A stretch of DNA of 13,159 bases from the NCBI GenBank assembly GCA_004296785.1, contig SCVU01000521.1, positions 1 to 13,159 on the forward strand, read 5' to 3'. The stretch's first letter is position 1. Every line of letters begins with the position of its first letter. This DNA is from Planctomycetota bacterium. GTDB taxonomy: Bacteria; Planctomycetota; UBA1135; GCA-002686595. A program made the translations under genes and the position numbers. Below, piece after piece: positions 6,229 to 13,159 of the stretch. A model generated the notes under the pieces. That model made no database searches and was not told the DNA's origin. It worked only from the letters and a program-made list of their open reading frames with translations.

Positions 6229-7314
6229 TCAGCGCGCGGGCTTCGAGTCCGCCGCCGGTCCGCCGAGCGCGTTGCGCTTCGCCTGCGGCTTCGGCCACAG
6301 CCACGCGCGCCGCAGCATGCGCGCGCTCGCGTCCTCGAGGCGAAGCTGCGTCCGCTTCTCCTGCACGCTCTCGCGCAGGCGCTGCTGCAGCACGCTGTCC
6401 TCGAAGGCTGGCGCCGGTTTGCCCGCGCGCCGCTCGACCAGCTTCGCGACGCGCCAACCCTTCTGCACGCCGTCGGTGACCCACGGCATGCGCTCGGAGA
6501 CCTGACCGACGGCGGCGCTGCGCGCGAACGAGCGCAGTTCGTCGACGCCGATGTCCTCGACCGCCATCTCGCGCTGCACTCCGCGCGAGCCGCGCGCCTG
6601 CGACATCTCGTCGACACAGTCGTCGAACGTCATCCGTCCGGCCGCGACGTCTTCGCAGGCCTGATCGATCGCCTTGCGCGCGCGGTCCATGCCGCCGTTG
6701 TCGGCCGCGGACACGTCGAGCAACTGGAGCACGACGCGGTCGGGCTCGGCGAGGTCCGCCTTCGACTGCTGGTACGCGTGCAGCAGCTCGCCCGGCCGCA
6801 CGTACGTGTCGCGCCAGAAGCGACCTCGCACGCCCTGCAACTCACCGATCGCAGGGTAGAACCAGCTCGCCTGGTACGTGCGGTCGCGCATGCTCCGCTG
6901 CGCGCCGGCGGCGTCGAGGCCCTGCTTCTGCAAATCCTCGGCGAGCAGATCGAGTCCCTTCTCCTTCTGCTTCTCGCGGATCAGCTTGCCGCGGCGCTCG
7001 ACCTCCTTCTCGTCGAGGCCGAGGTTCTCGCCGGCCTGCGTCTGCAGTCGCTCGTCGACGACGCGGCGGCGCGCGAGCGCGACCAGCTTCTCGTGATCCT
7101 CCTGCGTCGTGACCGGGTACTTCCGCAGCAGCAGCTGGATCTCGCGATCGAGCCGCGCGGCCGTGATCGCGTCGTCGTTGATGACCTGGATCACGCCGGC
7201 GATCGGCACGAATTCGGGGCTCGGCGCGCTCGGACGCGGCGCCTGCGCGAACAGCGGAGCCGCGGCGGCGAGGACGACCAGGGTGCAGTGCGGGATCATC
7301 GCGGCTGGGCTCAT
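6229..7314 (-). CDS. SurA-like periplasmic chaperone, divergent
   Basis: The 361-residue product begins with a signal-like sequence (MIPHCTLVVLAAAAPLFAQA), cut after about residue 25, although its n-region lacks Lys or Arg. Residues about 40-150 resemble the SurA N-terminal chaperone domain: GVIQVINDDAITAARLDREI (the usual 'vN...It..el...' opening), then RRRVVDERLQTQAGENLGL and a charged helix. Residues about 195-310 sit where a parvulin prolyl isomerase domain would be, with AAGRMTFDDCVDEMSQ and VGQVSERMPWVTDGVQKGWRVAKLVE. However, the usual first His-containing strand ('HIL') reads VVLQLLDV. I infer an outer-membrane-protein folding helper in the periplasm, probably with weak or no isomerase activity. 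It follows mfd at a duplicated stop/start junction. ATG at 7314 is chosen because it overlaps the mini-ORF stop; ATG at 7299 is also possible. Confidence 0.8.
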   Translation of the reverse strand: MSPAAMIPHCTLVVLAAAAPLFAQAPRPSAPSPEFVPIAGVIQVINDDAITAARLDREIQLLLRKYPVTTQEDHEKLVALARRRVVDERLQTQAGENLGLDEKEVERRGKLIREKQKEKGLDLLAEDLQKQGLDAAGAQRSMRDRTYQASWFYPAIGELQGVRGRFWRDTYVRPGELLHAYQQSKADLAEPDRVVLQLLDVSAADNGGMDRARKAIDQACEDVAAGRMTFDDCVDEMSQARGSRGVQREMAVEDIGVDELRSFARSAAVGQVSERMPWVTDGVQKGWRVAKLVERRAGKPAPAFEDSVLQQRLRESVQEKRTQLRLEDASARMLRRAWLWPKPQAKRNALGGPAADSKPAR

Positions 7315-7337
7315 CTCGTCTGGCTCATCTCGTCTGG
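7310..7337 (-). repeat. 14-bp tandem duplication of the mfd stop / SurA-like start junction
   Basis: CTCATCTCGTCTGG occurs twice back to back (7310-7323 and 7324-7337). On the minus strand each copy contains AGATGAG. The first copy supplies the mfd stop TGA (7327-7325), the second the SurA-like ATG (7314-7312). Between them the first copy's ATG (7328) opens a five-codon frame, MSQTR, whose TGA (7313-7311) overlaps the SurA-like ATG. Both ends are thus ATGA overlaps. Confidence 0.9.
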
Positions 7338-10300
7338 GCCTCGGCCGCCATCTTCAACGAGTCCGCGTCGATCTTCAACCCGCGCTCGAGCCACTCGAGG
7401 CCGTCGAGCGGCCGTTTGCAGCGCGCGGGCAGCACGAGGTGCGCCAGGCCCGCGCGCAGCATGCGCAGCTCGGCCCGGCCGTCGCCGCGCGGCGGCGCGA
7501 GCTCGCCGAGCCAGCGCTCGACCGACACGCGGTCGCGGTACTGGATCACGTACAGGCCGCCGCGCCACGACGCGCGCGTGATGCCGAGCTCCTCGAGCCC
7601 GCTCGCGACCAGCGACTGGCGCAACAGAAGCAGCGTCTCCTCGGGCAGCCGGCCGAAGCGGTCGCGCAGCTCGCGCGCCAGCGCCGCCGCGTCCTCGGCG
7701 CTGCGGACCGCGCGCATCCGCCGCAGCACGCGCAGCCGCTCGTCGGACGATGCGACGAGCGTCGCGGGCAGCAGCGCGCGCAGACCGAACTCGAGCTCGA
7801 TGCCCGGCGCCTCCTGGTCCGACACCGTCGCCTGCGCGGCCTCGAGCGTGCCCTCGGCGGTCGCGCCGCGCTTCATGCGCTCGATCGACTGCTTCAAGAG
7901 CTGGCAGTACATGTCGTAGCCGATCGCCGCGATGTGCCCCGACTGCTGCGCGCCGAGGATGTTACCCGCGCCGCGCAGCTCGAGGTCCTTCATGCTGATG
8001 CCGAAGCCGGAGCCGAGCTGCGACATCTCCTCGAGCGCCTTCAGGCGCTCGCGCGCGACCTGCGACAGCGGCCGCGACTCCTCGGTCAGCAGCCAGCAGT
8101 ACGACTTTTGCGCGCCGCGGCCGACGCGACCGCGCAGCTGGTGCAGCTCCGCGAGGCCGAACGCATCGGCGCGATCGATCACGATCGTGCCGGCCGCCGG
8201 GATGTCGATGCCGTTCTCGACGATCGCCGTCGACACGAGCACGTCCGCCTCGTGGCGCGTGAACACGTGCATCACGCGGTCGAGCTCGCGCCCGTTCATC
8301 TGGCCGTGGCCGACGACGAACGAGCACTGCGGCACGAGGCGCCGCAAGCGCAGCGCGGTCGCCTCGATGCTCTGCACGCGGTTGTGCAGGAAGAACGCCT
8401 GGCCGCCGCGCTCCTTCTCGTGCAGCAGGATCTCGCGCAGCAGCGCGTCGTCCTCGCGGTAGCCCAGGCGCGTCTCGACGGCCTGCCGGCCCTCGGGCGG
8501 CACCGACAGCGACGAGATGTCGCGCACCCCCGACAGCGACATGTGCAGCGTGCGCGGGATCGGCGTCGCGGTCAGCGTCAGCACGTCGACGCTCGCGCGC
8601 ATCCGCTTGAAGTGCTCCTTGTGCGCGACGCCGAAGCGCTGCTCCTCGTCGATCACGAGCAGGCCGAGGTTCGCGAACTCGATCTTCGATGACAGGATCC
8701 GGTGCGTGCCGATCAGCACGTCGATCTCGCCGGCCGCCGTGCGCCGCGCGATCTCGCGCGCCTCCTGCGCGCCGGTGTAGCGCGACAGCGACGCGATCTC
8801 GACCGGGAAGCCGGCGAAGCGCTCGCGGAACGTCTCGTCGTGCTGCTGCGCGAGGATCGTCGTCGGCACGAGCACCGCGACCTGCCCGCCGCCGGCGACG
8901 ACGCGGAACGCCGCGCGCATCGCGATCTCGGTCTTGCCGAAGCCGACGTCGCCGCACAGCAGCCGGTCCATCGGGCGCTTGCTGGCGAGGTCGGTGCGGA
9001 TCTCGCGGTCGGCGATCACCTGATCGGTCGTGTCGGTGAACGGAAACGCGCGCAGCATGTCGGCGACGAGCTCGTCGTCCGATGCCCACGCGGGCCGCCG
9101 CCGCGTCTCGCGCTGCGCCTGCACCTCGAGCAGATCCGCGGCGAGGTCCTGCAGCGCGCGGGCGACCTTCTCCTTGCGCTTGCGGAAGCTCGACCCGCCG
9201 ATCTTGTCGAGCGGCGGCGACTGCGCGGACTGACCGCCGGCGCCGACGTAGCGCTGCACGAGGTCGATGCGACTCGCGGGCACGTACAGCGCGACGTCGT
9301 CCGCGAAGTGCAGCTGCAGGTGGTCCTCGGCGCCGCCGTTGCGCTCGAGCGTGACGAGGCCCTGGTACAGGCCCAGGCCGTGCACCGCATGCACGACGAG
9401 ATCGCCGGTGCGCAGCTCGAAGAACGACTCCAGCGCCTTGACGCGGTGCTGCGGCCGCGGCGCGTGCGCGCGCACGCCGGTGTCCGCGCCGATCAGCTCG
9501 CGGTGATTGACGATCGCGAAGCCGAGCTCGGGCCAGCGGAACCCGCGCGCGAGCGAGCCGACGGCGAGCACGACGCCGCGCGGCACGCCGCCGTGCTCGG
9601 TGAGCCACTCGAGCGTGCGCGCGCGCTCCGCGTCGGTGCGGCACAGCACGAGCGTCTCGAGCCCCTCGCCCGAAAGCGCGCGCAGCGCCTCGTGCTCGCG
9701 GCGGCCGCCGGCGGCGAGTCCCTGCACCGAGCGCGTCTGCGCGCTGAACGGCCGCGCCGGCAGGCTCTGCAGCACGAGGCGCCCGTGCTTGGCGAGCCGG
9801 CTCTTGTGGCGCTGCAGTGCGCGCGCGTGCAGCGCCGAGCGGATGCGCAGCGTCTCCGACTGCTCGTCGATCCGCAGCGGTTCGACGTCGACGACGAGCG
9901 CGTCCGCATCGAGCATCTCGATCGCGATCGCGCCGTTGCCTTCCTCGACGTCGCCGGCGTCGCGCGCGAGCGAGAACGAGATCTGCTTGTGCGACTCGAC
10001 CGAGCGCTGGTCCGCGGGCTCGAACGTGCGCAGCGCCTCGATCTCGTCGCCGAACAGCTCGATGCGCAGCGGCAGTTCGGACGCGAACGGATACACGTCG
10101 AGGATGTCGCCGCGCAGCGACAGTTCACCGGCGCGCTCCACGAGCGGCACGCGCGTGTAGCCGGATGCCACGAGGCGCTCGACGAGCGACTCGAGCGGCA
10201 GCTTCTGGCCGACGTGCACGTGCAGCAGCGACCGCTCGAGCTCGCGCGCGTCCGGCAGCGGCTGCAGCAGCGCGCGGATCGACGCGACGAGCACGCGCGG

Positions 10301-10669
10301 CGCCTGCTCGCGCGGGCCGGCGAGCCGCTGCGCGATGCGCAGCCGTCCGCGCACGGAGTCCTGGTCCGAGCTCGACAGCGCGCCGCGCGCGCTCGCCTCG
10401 CGCGCGGGCAACGCCTCCGCCGCGACGCCGAGCTCGATCAAGTCCTGCAGCAGGAGCTCGCCTTCGCTGTCCGTCGACACGACGAGCAGCACCTGGCGTG
10501 CGACGCGCGCGGCGAGCGCGGCGGCGAACACCGACTGCGCCGAGCCCCACAGGCCGCCGCAAGCGCTGCCCTCGCCGCGCTCGAGCGCGCGCAGCACGAG
10601 CCCGAACTCCGCGGCCTGCGCGCTGCGCTCCAGCGCGTCGCGCAGCGAATCGAGCGCCGTCGCGTTCAT
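7325..10669 (-). CDS. mfd: Transcription-repair coupling factor
   Basis: The 1114-residue protein is close to the usual Mfd length (about 1150). It removes RNA polymerase stalled at DNA lesions and recruits UvrA. In order: a UvrB-like N-terminal part (about 1-330) with GYTRVPLVERAGELSLRGDI and FGDEIEALRTFEP; an RNA-polymerase-interacting CarD-like domain (about 415-500) with GDLVVHAVHGLGLYQG; a RecG-like translocase with Walker A GDVGFGKTE (about 567-575), the DEEQ box (about 673), TATPIPRTLHMSLSG and QLRGRVGRG (about 845); then a C-terminal TRCF domain that binds the UvrA-interacting region. All motor motifs are intact. The frame is open 300 codons further upstream, but that part is antisense to other genes. 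The ATG at 10669 gives the family N-terminus and overlaps the rnc stop by four bases (ATGA), indicating translational coupling. Confidence 0.97.
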   Translation of the reverse strand: MNATALDSLRDALERSAQAAEFGLVLRALERGEGSACGGLWGSAQSVFAAALAARVARQVLLVVSTDSEGELLLQDLIELGVAAEALPAREASARGALSSSDQDSVRGRLRIAQRLAGPREQAPRVLVASIRALLQPLPDARELERSLLHVHVGQKLPLESLVERLVASGYTRVPLVERAGELSLRGDILDVYPFASELPLRIELFGDEIEALRTFEPADQRSVESHKQISFSLARDAGDVEEGNGAIAIEMLDADALVVDVEPLRIDEQSETLRIRSALHARALQRHKSRLAKHGRLVLQSLPARPFSAQTRSVQGLAAGGRREHEALRALSGEGLETLVLCRTDAERARTLEWLTEHGGVPRGVVLAVGSLARGFRWPELGFAIVNHRELIGADTGVRAHAPRPQHRVKALESFFELRTGDLVVHAVHGLGLYQGLVTLERNGGAEDHLQLHFADDVALYVPASRIDLVQRYVGAGGQSAQSPPLDKIGGSSFRKRKEKVARALQDLAADLLEVQAQRETRRRPAWASDDELVADMLRAFPFTDTTDQVIADREIRTDLASKRPMDRLLCGDVGFGKTEIAMRAAFRVVAGGGQVAVLVPTTILAQQHDETFRERFAGFPVEIASLSRYTGAQEAREIARRTAAGEIDVLIGTHRILSSKIEFANLGLLVIDEEQRFGVAHKEHFKRMRASVDVLTLTATPIPRTLHMSLSGVRDISSLSVPPEGRQAVETRLGYREDDALLREILLHEKERGGQAFFLHNRVQSIEATALRLRRLVPQCSFVVGHGQMNGRELDRVMHVFTRHEADVLVSTAIVENGIDIPAAGTIVIDRADAFGLAELHQLRGRVGRGAQKSYCWLLTEESRPLSQVARERLKALEEMSQLGSGFGISMKDLELRGAGNILGAQQSGHIAAIGYDMYCQLLKQSIERMKRGATAEGTLEAAQATVSDQEAPGIELEFGLRALLPATLVASSDERLRVLRRMRAVRSAEDAAALARELRDRFGRLPEETLLLLRQSLVASGLEELGITRASWRGGLYVIQYRDRVSVERWLGELAPPRGDGRAELRMLRAGLAHLVLPARCKRPLDGLEWLERGLKIDADSLKMAAEAQTR

Positions 10670-11364
10670 CGGACGGCGTCCCCGTCCGTCGCGGGCGTCG
10701 CCGCCACGCGCAGCAGCGCCTCGCGCGCGGCGAAGCGCTCGGCCTCCTTGCGCGTGCGGCCCCACGCCGCCGGGTGGCGCGCGCCGGCGACCTCGACGGC
10801 GACCTGGAACGAGCGCGTGTGCGGCGAGCCGTCCTCGGCCAGCAGCACGTAGCGCGGCAGCCCGAGCGAGCGCGCCTGCGCCCACTCCTGCAGCTCCTGC
10901 TTCGGATCGAGTTCGAAGCGCTCGGCGCACGCCGTTTCGAGCGGTCCGCGCAGCGTCGCGCGCACGAACGCAGCGACCGCCTCGTGGCCGCGGTCCTCCT
11001 GGATCGCGCCGAGCACGGCCTCGTACAGGCTCGCGAGCATGCGCGCCGGCAGGTGCGCGCGATCGACGCCGGCGCCGATGCGCGCGCGCGCCGCGAGGTC
11101 GAGCTCGACCGCCGCGGCGGCGAGCACCGGCTGCGAGACGACCCACGCGCGCCGGCGCGACAACTCGCCTTCGCTGGCGTCGGGGAGCCGCGCCAGCAGT
11201 TCCTGCGCGACGGCGAGCGAGAGCGCGGCGTCCCCGAGCAGCTCGTAGCGCTCGTTGTTGCGCCGACCGTCGAACGAGGCGTGCGTCAGCGCCAGCTCGA
11301 GGCGTGCGGGGTCGCGGAACTCGAGGGGAGGCCAGATCACGGCGCGCGGCACTGAATCTCGCAT
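10666..11364 (-). CDS. rnc: Ribonuclease III with an altered metal site
   Basis: The 232-residue product has the RNase III catalytic domain (about 15-140) and a C-terminal double-stranded RNA-binding domain (about 153-220: DPKQELQEW, YVLLAEDG, GRTRKEAERFAAREAL). RNase III cuts double-stranded regions of rRNA precursors and mRNAs. The signature reads NNERYELLGDAAL, keeping the acidic residues Glu38, Glu41 and Asp45, and GELSRRRAWVVS is also typical. The second metal motif, usually L-A-D-x-x-E-A, reads LASLYEAVLGA. The Glu (115) is kept but the Asp is Ser112; codons ATG CTC GCG AGC CTG TAC GAG confirm this. The enzyme may be weakened or use a different metal arrangement. ATG at 11364 is the first start; GTG at 11340 (VIWPPLEF) is possible. 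The stop overlaps the mfd start. Confidence 0.93.
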   Translation of the reverse strand: MRDSVPRAVIWPPLEFRDPARLELALTHASFDGRRNNERYELLGDAALSLAVAQELLARLPDASEGELSRRRAWVVSQPVLAAAAVELDLAARARIGAGVDRAHLPARMLASLYEAVLGAIQEDRGHEAVAAFVRATLRGPLETACAERFELDPKQELQEWAQARSLGLPRYVLLAEDGSPHTRSFQVAVEVAGARHPAAWGRTRKEAERFAAREALLRVAATPATDGDAVR

Positions 11365-11393
11365 TTCCGCGCGGGATCCAGAAGCCTGGAGCC

Positions 11394-11400
11394 AAGGAGG
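11394..11400 (+). promoter_or_regulatory. Strong Shine-Dalgarno AAGGAGG before the ABC ATPase
   Basis: AAGGAGG lies five bases before GTG at 11406 and fixes that start; the frame stays open far upstream because of GC bias. It is the only near-perfect Shine-Dalgarno in the window. The gap to the divergent rnc start is 41 bases, and no clear -35/-10 pair is visible there. Confidence 0.85.
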
Positions 11401-11405
11401 CCCGC

Positions 11406-12305
11406 GTGAGCACCGATCCCGTCCCCACTCGTTCCGGCTCCGCCGCGCCCGCGCTGCGCGCGCGCGGGCTCGTCAAGGCGTTCGGCGAGCGCCGCGCCGT
11501 CGATGGTCTCGACCTCGACGTGCAGCGCGGCGAGTGCCTCGGCCTGCTCGGCCCTAACGGCGCCGGCAAGTCGACGACGCTGCGGATGCTGTGCGCGCGC
11601 CTGGCGCGCGATGCGGGCGAGCTGTGCGTGCTCGACCTCGATCCGGCCGCGGACTCCGATCGATTGCGCGCGCGCCTCGGCGTCGTGCCGCAGGAACTCG
11701 CGGTGTACGGCGAGCTGTCGGCGCGCGAGAACCTGCGCTTGTTCGGGGCGCTGCACGGTCTGCGCGCCGCCGCGCTCGACGCAGCTGTCGAGCGCGCGCT
11801 TGCGGCCGCGGGCCTCGCCGAGCGCGCGAACGACCGCGTGAAGACCTACTCGGGCGGCATGAAACGGCGCTTGAACGTCGTCGCGGGCACGCTGCACTCG
11901 CCGGAGCTCGTGCTGCTCGACGAACCGACCGTCGGCATCGATCCGCAGTCGCGCAACCGCATCTTCGATCTCGTCGACGGGCTACGCGCGGCGGGGACGA
12001 CGCTGATCTACACGAGTCACGCGCTCGGCGACGTCGAGCGGTTGTGCGATCGCATCGCGATCATGGACGGCGGGCGCGTCGTCGCGTGCGGCACGCTGCG
12101 CGAGCTGCAGGCGCGGCACCGCGCGCGCGTGGGGACCGTGGACGGTAGCGATTTGCGCCTCGCCGACGCGCGCCAGGCTGCGACCGCGGCCGGGATCCTG
12201 CAGGCGGCGGGGATCCGTGCGCAGCTCGTCGAACCCGAAACCGATCTCGAGGAGATCTTCCTCGGGCTCACCGGCCGCACGCTGCGCGACGAGGAGCTCG
12301 CGTGA
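11406..12305 (+). CDS. ABC transporter ATP-binding protein (ABC-2 exporter type)
   Basis: The 299-residue ATPase carries every expected motif: Walker A GPNGAGKST (49-57), Q-loop Gln96, signature YSGGM (148-152), Walker B LVLLDEP (168-174) with catalytic Glu173, and switch His205 in TLIYTSHAL. The YSGGMKRRLN signature and the DEPTVGIDPQSRN sequence are typical of ATPases paired with ABC-2 permeases, such as the NatA and DrrA groups. A C-terminal tail (about 235-299) ends in LEEIFLGLTGRTLRDEEL, like the regulatory ends of that group. It energises export by the permease encoded immediately downstream; the substrate is unknown (Na+, drugs, lipids or peptides are possible for this group). The GTG start at 11406 is set by the AAGGAGG sequence. 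Confidence 0.95.
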   Translation: MSTDPVPTRSGSAAPALRARGLVKAFGERRAVDGLDLDVQRGECLGLLGPNGAGKSTTLRMLCARLARDAGELCVLDLDPAADSDRLRARLGVVPQELAVYGELSARENLRLFGALHGLRAAALDAAVERALAAAGLAERANDRVKTYSGGMKRRLNVVAGTLHSPELVLLDEPTVGIDPQSRNRIFDLVDGLRAAGTTLIYTSHALGDVERLCDRIAIMDGGRVVACGTLRELQARHRARVGTVDGSDLRLADARQAATAAGILQAAGIRAQLVEPETDLEEIFLGLTGRTLRDEELA

Positions 12306-12322
12306 AAGGGAAACTCGCGTGA
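12297..12322 (+). repeat. 9-bp repeat duplicating the ATPase stop / permease start junction
   Basis: CTCGCGTGA occurs at 12297-12305 and 12314-12322, offset by 17 bases. The first copy gives the ATPase stop (TGA 12303-12305) overlapped by a GTG (12302). That GTG opens a six-codon frame, VKGKLA, whose TGA (12320-12322) overlaps the permease GTG (12319). The inserted AAAGGGA (12305-12311) can serve as the permease Shine-Dalgarno, seven bases from its start. Confidence 0.85.
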
Positions 12323-13159
12323 GGCAGACCTGGCTGTTGTGCGTGAAGGACCTGCGGACGTGGCTGCGCGACCGCGCGGCGGTCGCGTCGGCCCTCGCGA
12401 TCCCGATCGTGCTCGTGCTGATCTTCGGCGGGGCGATGGGGGCGATGGGCGGCGACGAGTCGATCGGGCGCGTCGAACTGCTCGTGAACGACCTCGACAA
12501 GACCACGGAGTCACGCTCGATCGTCGAGGCGTTGAAGGCGTCGAAGGGACTCGCAGTCGAGGAGCGCGTCGACGCCGCGCAGCGCGTCGCGAACGGCCGC
12601 GAGCCGGCCGCGCTCGTGATCGAAGCTGGCTACGCGGCGGGCACGGGGGCGCTGCGACTGCTGCGGGATCCCGGGCAGGAGATCGAGCAGCAGATCGTGC
12701 TCGCGAACCTCGGGCCCGCGCTGTTCGAGGCGCGCGGGCAGGCCATCGCGAAGCAGATGACCGTTGCGAGCCTCGAGTGGTTCGACGTGCCGCAGCAGTT
12801 CCATGCGGAAGCGCGCGAGCTGATCGAGGACACGTGGGTGCGGATGGCGGCGCTCGTGATGCGCGCGAGCTTCGAGCGCGCGGCGTCCCGCCCCGCGTCG
12901 GCGCCGCATGGCGCCGCGGGCTCGGATGGAGCCGCGAGCGCGGGCGAGGCGCCGAGCGGCGGCGGCTTCGAGTTCTCGAGGGATCTGCCGAAGGCGCTGG
13001 GACTCGTCGTCGAGGACGTCGCGGGCCACTCCGACGGCGACAGCAAGATCGCGCGGCAGGCGCACGCGGTCGCCGGCATCGCGGTGATGATGCTGTTGTT
13101 CGGCGTGAGCGCGTGCGGCGGCACGCTGCTCGAGGAGCGCGCGGAGGGAACGCTCGAGC
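12319..13159 (+). CDS. ABC-2 type permease, N-terminal part (runs off the right edge)
   Basis: GTG at 12319 opens a frame that reaches the window end with 280 residues and no stop. A short cytoplasmic start (VRQTWLLCVKDLRTWLRDR) leads to the first membrane helix (about 21-43, ALAIPIVLVLIFGG). A large domain then follows (about 45-248) that would lie outside the inner membrane, and a second membrane helix begins at about 249 (VAGIAVMMLLFGVSACGG), followed by LEERAEGTLE, a usual cytoplasmic turn motif of this family. One helix plus a long external domain is the layout of NatB/YhaP-like and related ABC-2 permeases. A Pro/Ala/Ser/Gly-rich, low-complexity segment at about 190-216 looks like a flexible linker. 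It pairs with the ATPase just upstream; the remaining helices are beyond the edge. Confidence 0.88.
   Translation, partial: MRQTWLLCVKDLRTWLRDRAAVASALAIPIVLVLIFGGAMGAMGGDESIGRVELLVNDLDKTTESRSIVEALKASKGLAVEERVDAAQRVANGREPAALVIEAGYAAGTGALRLLRDPGQEIEQQIVLANLGPALFEARGQAIAKQMTVASLEWFDVPQQFHAEARELIEDTWVRMAALVMRASFERAASRPASAPHGAAGSDGAASAGEAPSGGGFEFSRDLPKALGLVVEDVAGHSDGDSKIARQAHAVAGIAVMMLLFGVSACGGTLLEERAEGTLE

Noticed and set aside
8702..10852. 716-codon open frame on the plus strand opposite mfd
   Set aside because: It is a mirror of mfd caused by high GC at third positions: Arg/Ala/Leu/Gln-rich, no recognisable domain, and wholly antisense to an intact gene.
10670..11569. In-frame 300-codon upstream extension of mfd
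   Set aside because: It is antisense or out of frame to rnc and the ABC ATPase, low-complexity Arg/Ala sequence, and the family N-terminus begins at ATG 10669.
1..13159. Defence, mobile, CRISPR, toxin-antitoxin or biosynthetic system
   Set aside because: No transposase, integrase, nuclease-effector, repeat array or secondary-metabolism gene is visible; the genes are housekeeping or unassigned.

Overview
This is a high-GC Gram-negative bacterial chromosome segment. Third codon positions are almost all G or C in most genes, so long antisense ORFs cover much of the real coding sequence. Nearly all the content is housekeeping. The outer-membrane porin-like gene and the scarcity of Shine-Dalgarno sequences would fit a high-GC Planctomycetota-like lineage, but that placement is an impression and no marker here proves it. 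I see no phage, transposon, CRISPR array, toxin-antitoxin or defence genes.

Layout, left to right. (1) Positions 1-490, minus strand: the N-terminal part of a porin-like outer-membrane protein, with a long, partly AT-rich upstream region (491-926) that holds palindromes and a terminator-like hairpin. (2) Positions 927-4008, minus strand, read right to left: def (peptide deformylase), ribF (riboflavin kinase/FAD synthetase), tRNA-Phe with its own sigma-70-like promoter, a DUF971 protein, arfB (ribosome rescue) and an unrecognised 174-residue protein. Deformylase, tRNA-Phe and ArfB all serve translation. (3) Positions 4020-4096: a divergent promoter region whose predicted starts lie only a few bases from the first codons on both sides. 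(4) Positions 4109-6195, plus strand: a TPR protein, rpsT (ribosomal protein S20) and a small unrecognised protein. (5) Positions 6229-11364, minus strand: rnc (RNase III), mfd (transcription-repair coupling factor) and a SurA-like periplasmic protein, closely packed with ATGA-type coupling. (6) Positions 11406-13159, plus strand: the ATPase and the start of the permease of an ABC-2 exporter, the only gene here with a textbook Shine-Dalgarno sequence.

The least expected signal is at two unrelated gene junctions, mfd/SurA-like and ABC ATPase/permease. At each, the stop/start overlap (ATGA or GTGA) is present twice, as a 14-bp tandem repeat and as a 9-bp repeat offset by 17 bp. Each leaves a 5- or 6-codon mini-ORF whose start overlaps the upstream stop and whose stop overlaps the downstream start, so it could relay translational coupling. 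The second point is RNase III, where one of the four conserved acidic metal ligands is read as serine.
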